A stretch of DNA of 64,000 bases from Diphasiastrum complanatum (Eukaryota; Streptophyta; Lycopodiopsida; Lycopodiales; Lycopodiaceae), in assembly GCA_029204225.1 (NCBI GenBank), contig MU832259.1:16514-80513 (forward strand). The letters are read 5' to 3'. The notes beneath the pieces are model-generated. The model was not told the DNA's origin. It did not search any database and saw only the letters and a list, made by a program, of their open reading frames with translations. The translations under genes were made by a program, and so were the position numbers. Of the stretch, positions 63,287-64,000 are shown in pieces. Each line of letters starts with the position of its first letter. The stretch's first letter is position 1.

Positions 63287-64000
63287 CTCTGGGTTTCAGT
63301 GTTCGGTAAAAGCGCCAGTTGTAAGGCCGCTTGAGACCTTTTAATTTGGCACACAGCCGAGGGTCGTATCCCGGGACGCCGGCGGTATGCCGTCGGACCG
63401 TTCGGTCCGTGGCGCCAGCGGTATGCTGTCGGGACCATTTGGTCCAGGAAGTGGTTGTCTCCATATCTGTCGCGGCTTGTGGTTCGGAGTGTTCCTTGCA
63501 TGAACGTGAATGGGCTAAGCTCTCGGGGAACGGGCTCTAACCTGTCGGCTGAGTTGGACGCTTGCTCGGGTGGAAGTTACCTGTTTATGGCTGTCCAGTC
63601 TGGCGTGGCGCCAGGTGGCTTCCAGCGCTCGTGACGAAGCTTTCGGTTGGTTAAGTCTGATGTAAGTCAAACCACTTGCTTGGAATGGATGTTGCTCGTT
63701 TGTAAGGAAGCTTCGAGTTGGTTAAGTTTGAGATGTCGGGCGACTTGCTAGGAGGAGAGTCACCCAAATCGGGACTCCCGATCTGGCACGGCGCCAGGTT
63801 GGATCTCAATGTGGTTTCTGAACTTCCAGCTGCTTAAGTTTGATCGTTGTCGGCGAGATGGCTCCTTGTATGTCAAGTGGATTTGGACGGCAAGAGTTGA
63901 AGGCTGGGAAGCTAAGTCGTGGCTACCGGCTCCCTTTGGGATGCCTGCGCTACATGTGGTATAAGAGCCGACTGGCCCGTCAGCTATGTGGATGTCACGG
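63287..64000 (+). repeat. Unit 44, partial, deletion-rich then clean
   Basis: Right-edge partial unit, 714 bases. Changes to about 63820 are nearly all losses of one base from short runs (CTTCTGGG to CTCTGGG at its start, a lost G near 63396, a lost T near 63615). The last 180 bases match the consensus. C42 and G357 are present. Confidence 0.9.

Larger units (their letters stand above)
1..64000. repeat. Satellite array of a 1469/1470-bp unit, 43 full copies plus a partial one
   Basis: The opening motif CTTCTGGGTTTCAGTG returns at 1471, 2941, 4411 and so on to 58785, always in the same orientation. Spacing is 1470, or 1469 where one A is missing from the AAA at unit positions 1433-1435. Units 41-43 are longer (1484, 1490, 1528) through scattered small insertions. 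No unique sequence separates units, and both window edges fall inside the array. Reading units 1-40 by eye I find five variable places: T357G, T42C, loss of one A at 1433-1435, T1398C, and one C inserted at about 1399. This near identity implies very recent homogenisation. The family is not one I recognise by name. Genomic location (centromere, subtelomere, sex chromosome) cannot be told from the window. Confidence 0.98.

Noticed and set aside
59320-63820. Biological decay at the edge of the satellite array.
   Set aside because: Changes are almost all small indels unshared between units, in patches, and the array returns to the exact consensus after 63820 and continues to the window end. Sequencing error is the simpler reading, pending read data.
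1-64000. Concatemer of a small circle (kinetoplast minicircle, plastid minicircle or small circular DNA virus).
   Set aside because: No minicircle universal motif such as GGGGTTGGTGTA, no origin nonanucleotide of the TAATATTAC type, and no replication-protein frame. The spatially ordered, nested variants fit a chromosomal array.
1-64000. rDNA intergenic spacer or a snRNA/histone cluster.
   Set aside because: No 18S, 28S, snRNA or histone sequence is recognisable in any unit, and the unit is identical from edge to edge of the window.

Overview
The whole 64 kb window is one tandem satellite array. A single repeat unit of 1470 bp (or 1469 bp in a one-base-deletion variant) is repeated head to tail with no interruption, no inversion and no inserted element. 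There are 43 complete units plus a 714-base partial unit at the right edge, and the array continues past both ends. Unit boundaries are arbitrary; I phase units from base 1. I see no protein-coding gene, intact tRNA, rRNA, mobile element or CRISPR array. The many short open frames recur once per unit and are broken by the array's own indels, so I do not call them genes.

The organism is almost certainly a eukaryote: a homogenised kilobase-scale satellite over more than 60 kb is typical of heterochromatin or subtelomeres. The first 300 bases of the unit are about 58% GC, with CpG near its expected count (26 seen, about 24 expected). That argues against a strongly CpG-depleted vertebrate-type satellite. 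A stretch at unit positions 1159-1275 has word order and spacing like an animal-type 5S rRNA gene with one (AG)n-containing insertion. This weakly favours an animal, but the lineage cannot be fixed from this window.

Layout of one unit: 38-161, three short inverted repeats, two of them in a 37-bp direct duplication; 316-572, diverged short sub-repeats around HindIII and GGCGCC sites; 841-960, an AT-rich island (34% GC) with a 12-bp stem-loop, a 7-bp hairpin and a TATAAAG; 1002-1089, a 76% GC block with five GGCGCC sites, lying in an open frame that reads Pro/Ala-rich; 1159-1275, the 5S-like stretch; 1434-1439, an AATAAA.

Layout of the array: units 1-40 (1-58784) are near identical. By eye they differ at only five places, all within a 430-bp arc of the unit. 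The variants form spatial domains. The left domain (units 1-11) mostly carries T at position 357. The middle (12-34) has G357 and mixes AAA with the A deletion near 1433. The right domain (35 onward) has the deletion plus C42, with C1398 added from unit 40. The variants nest without exception, as expected of unequal exchange with local spread of new mutations. From about 59320 to about 63820 the units keep the right-domain haplotype but are peppered with single-base indels. I read this as uncorrected long-read sequence, not biology.
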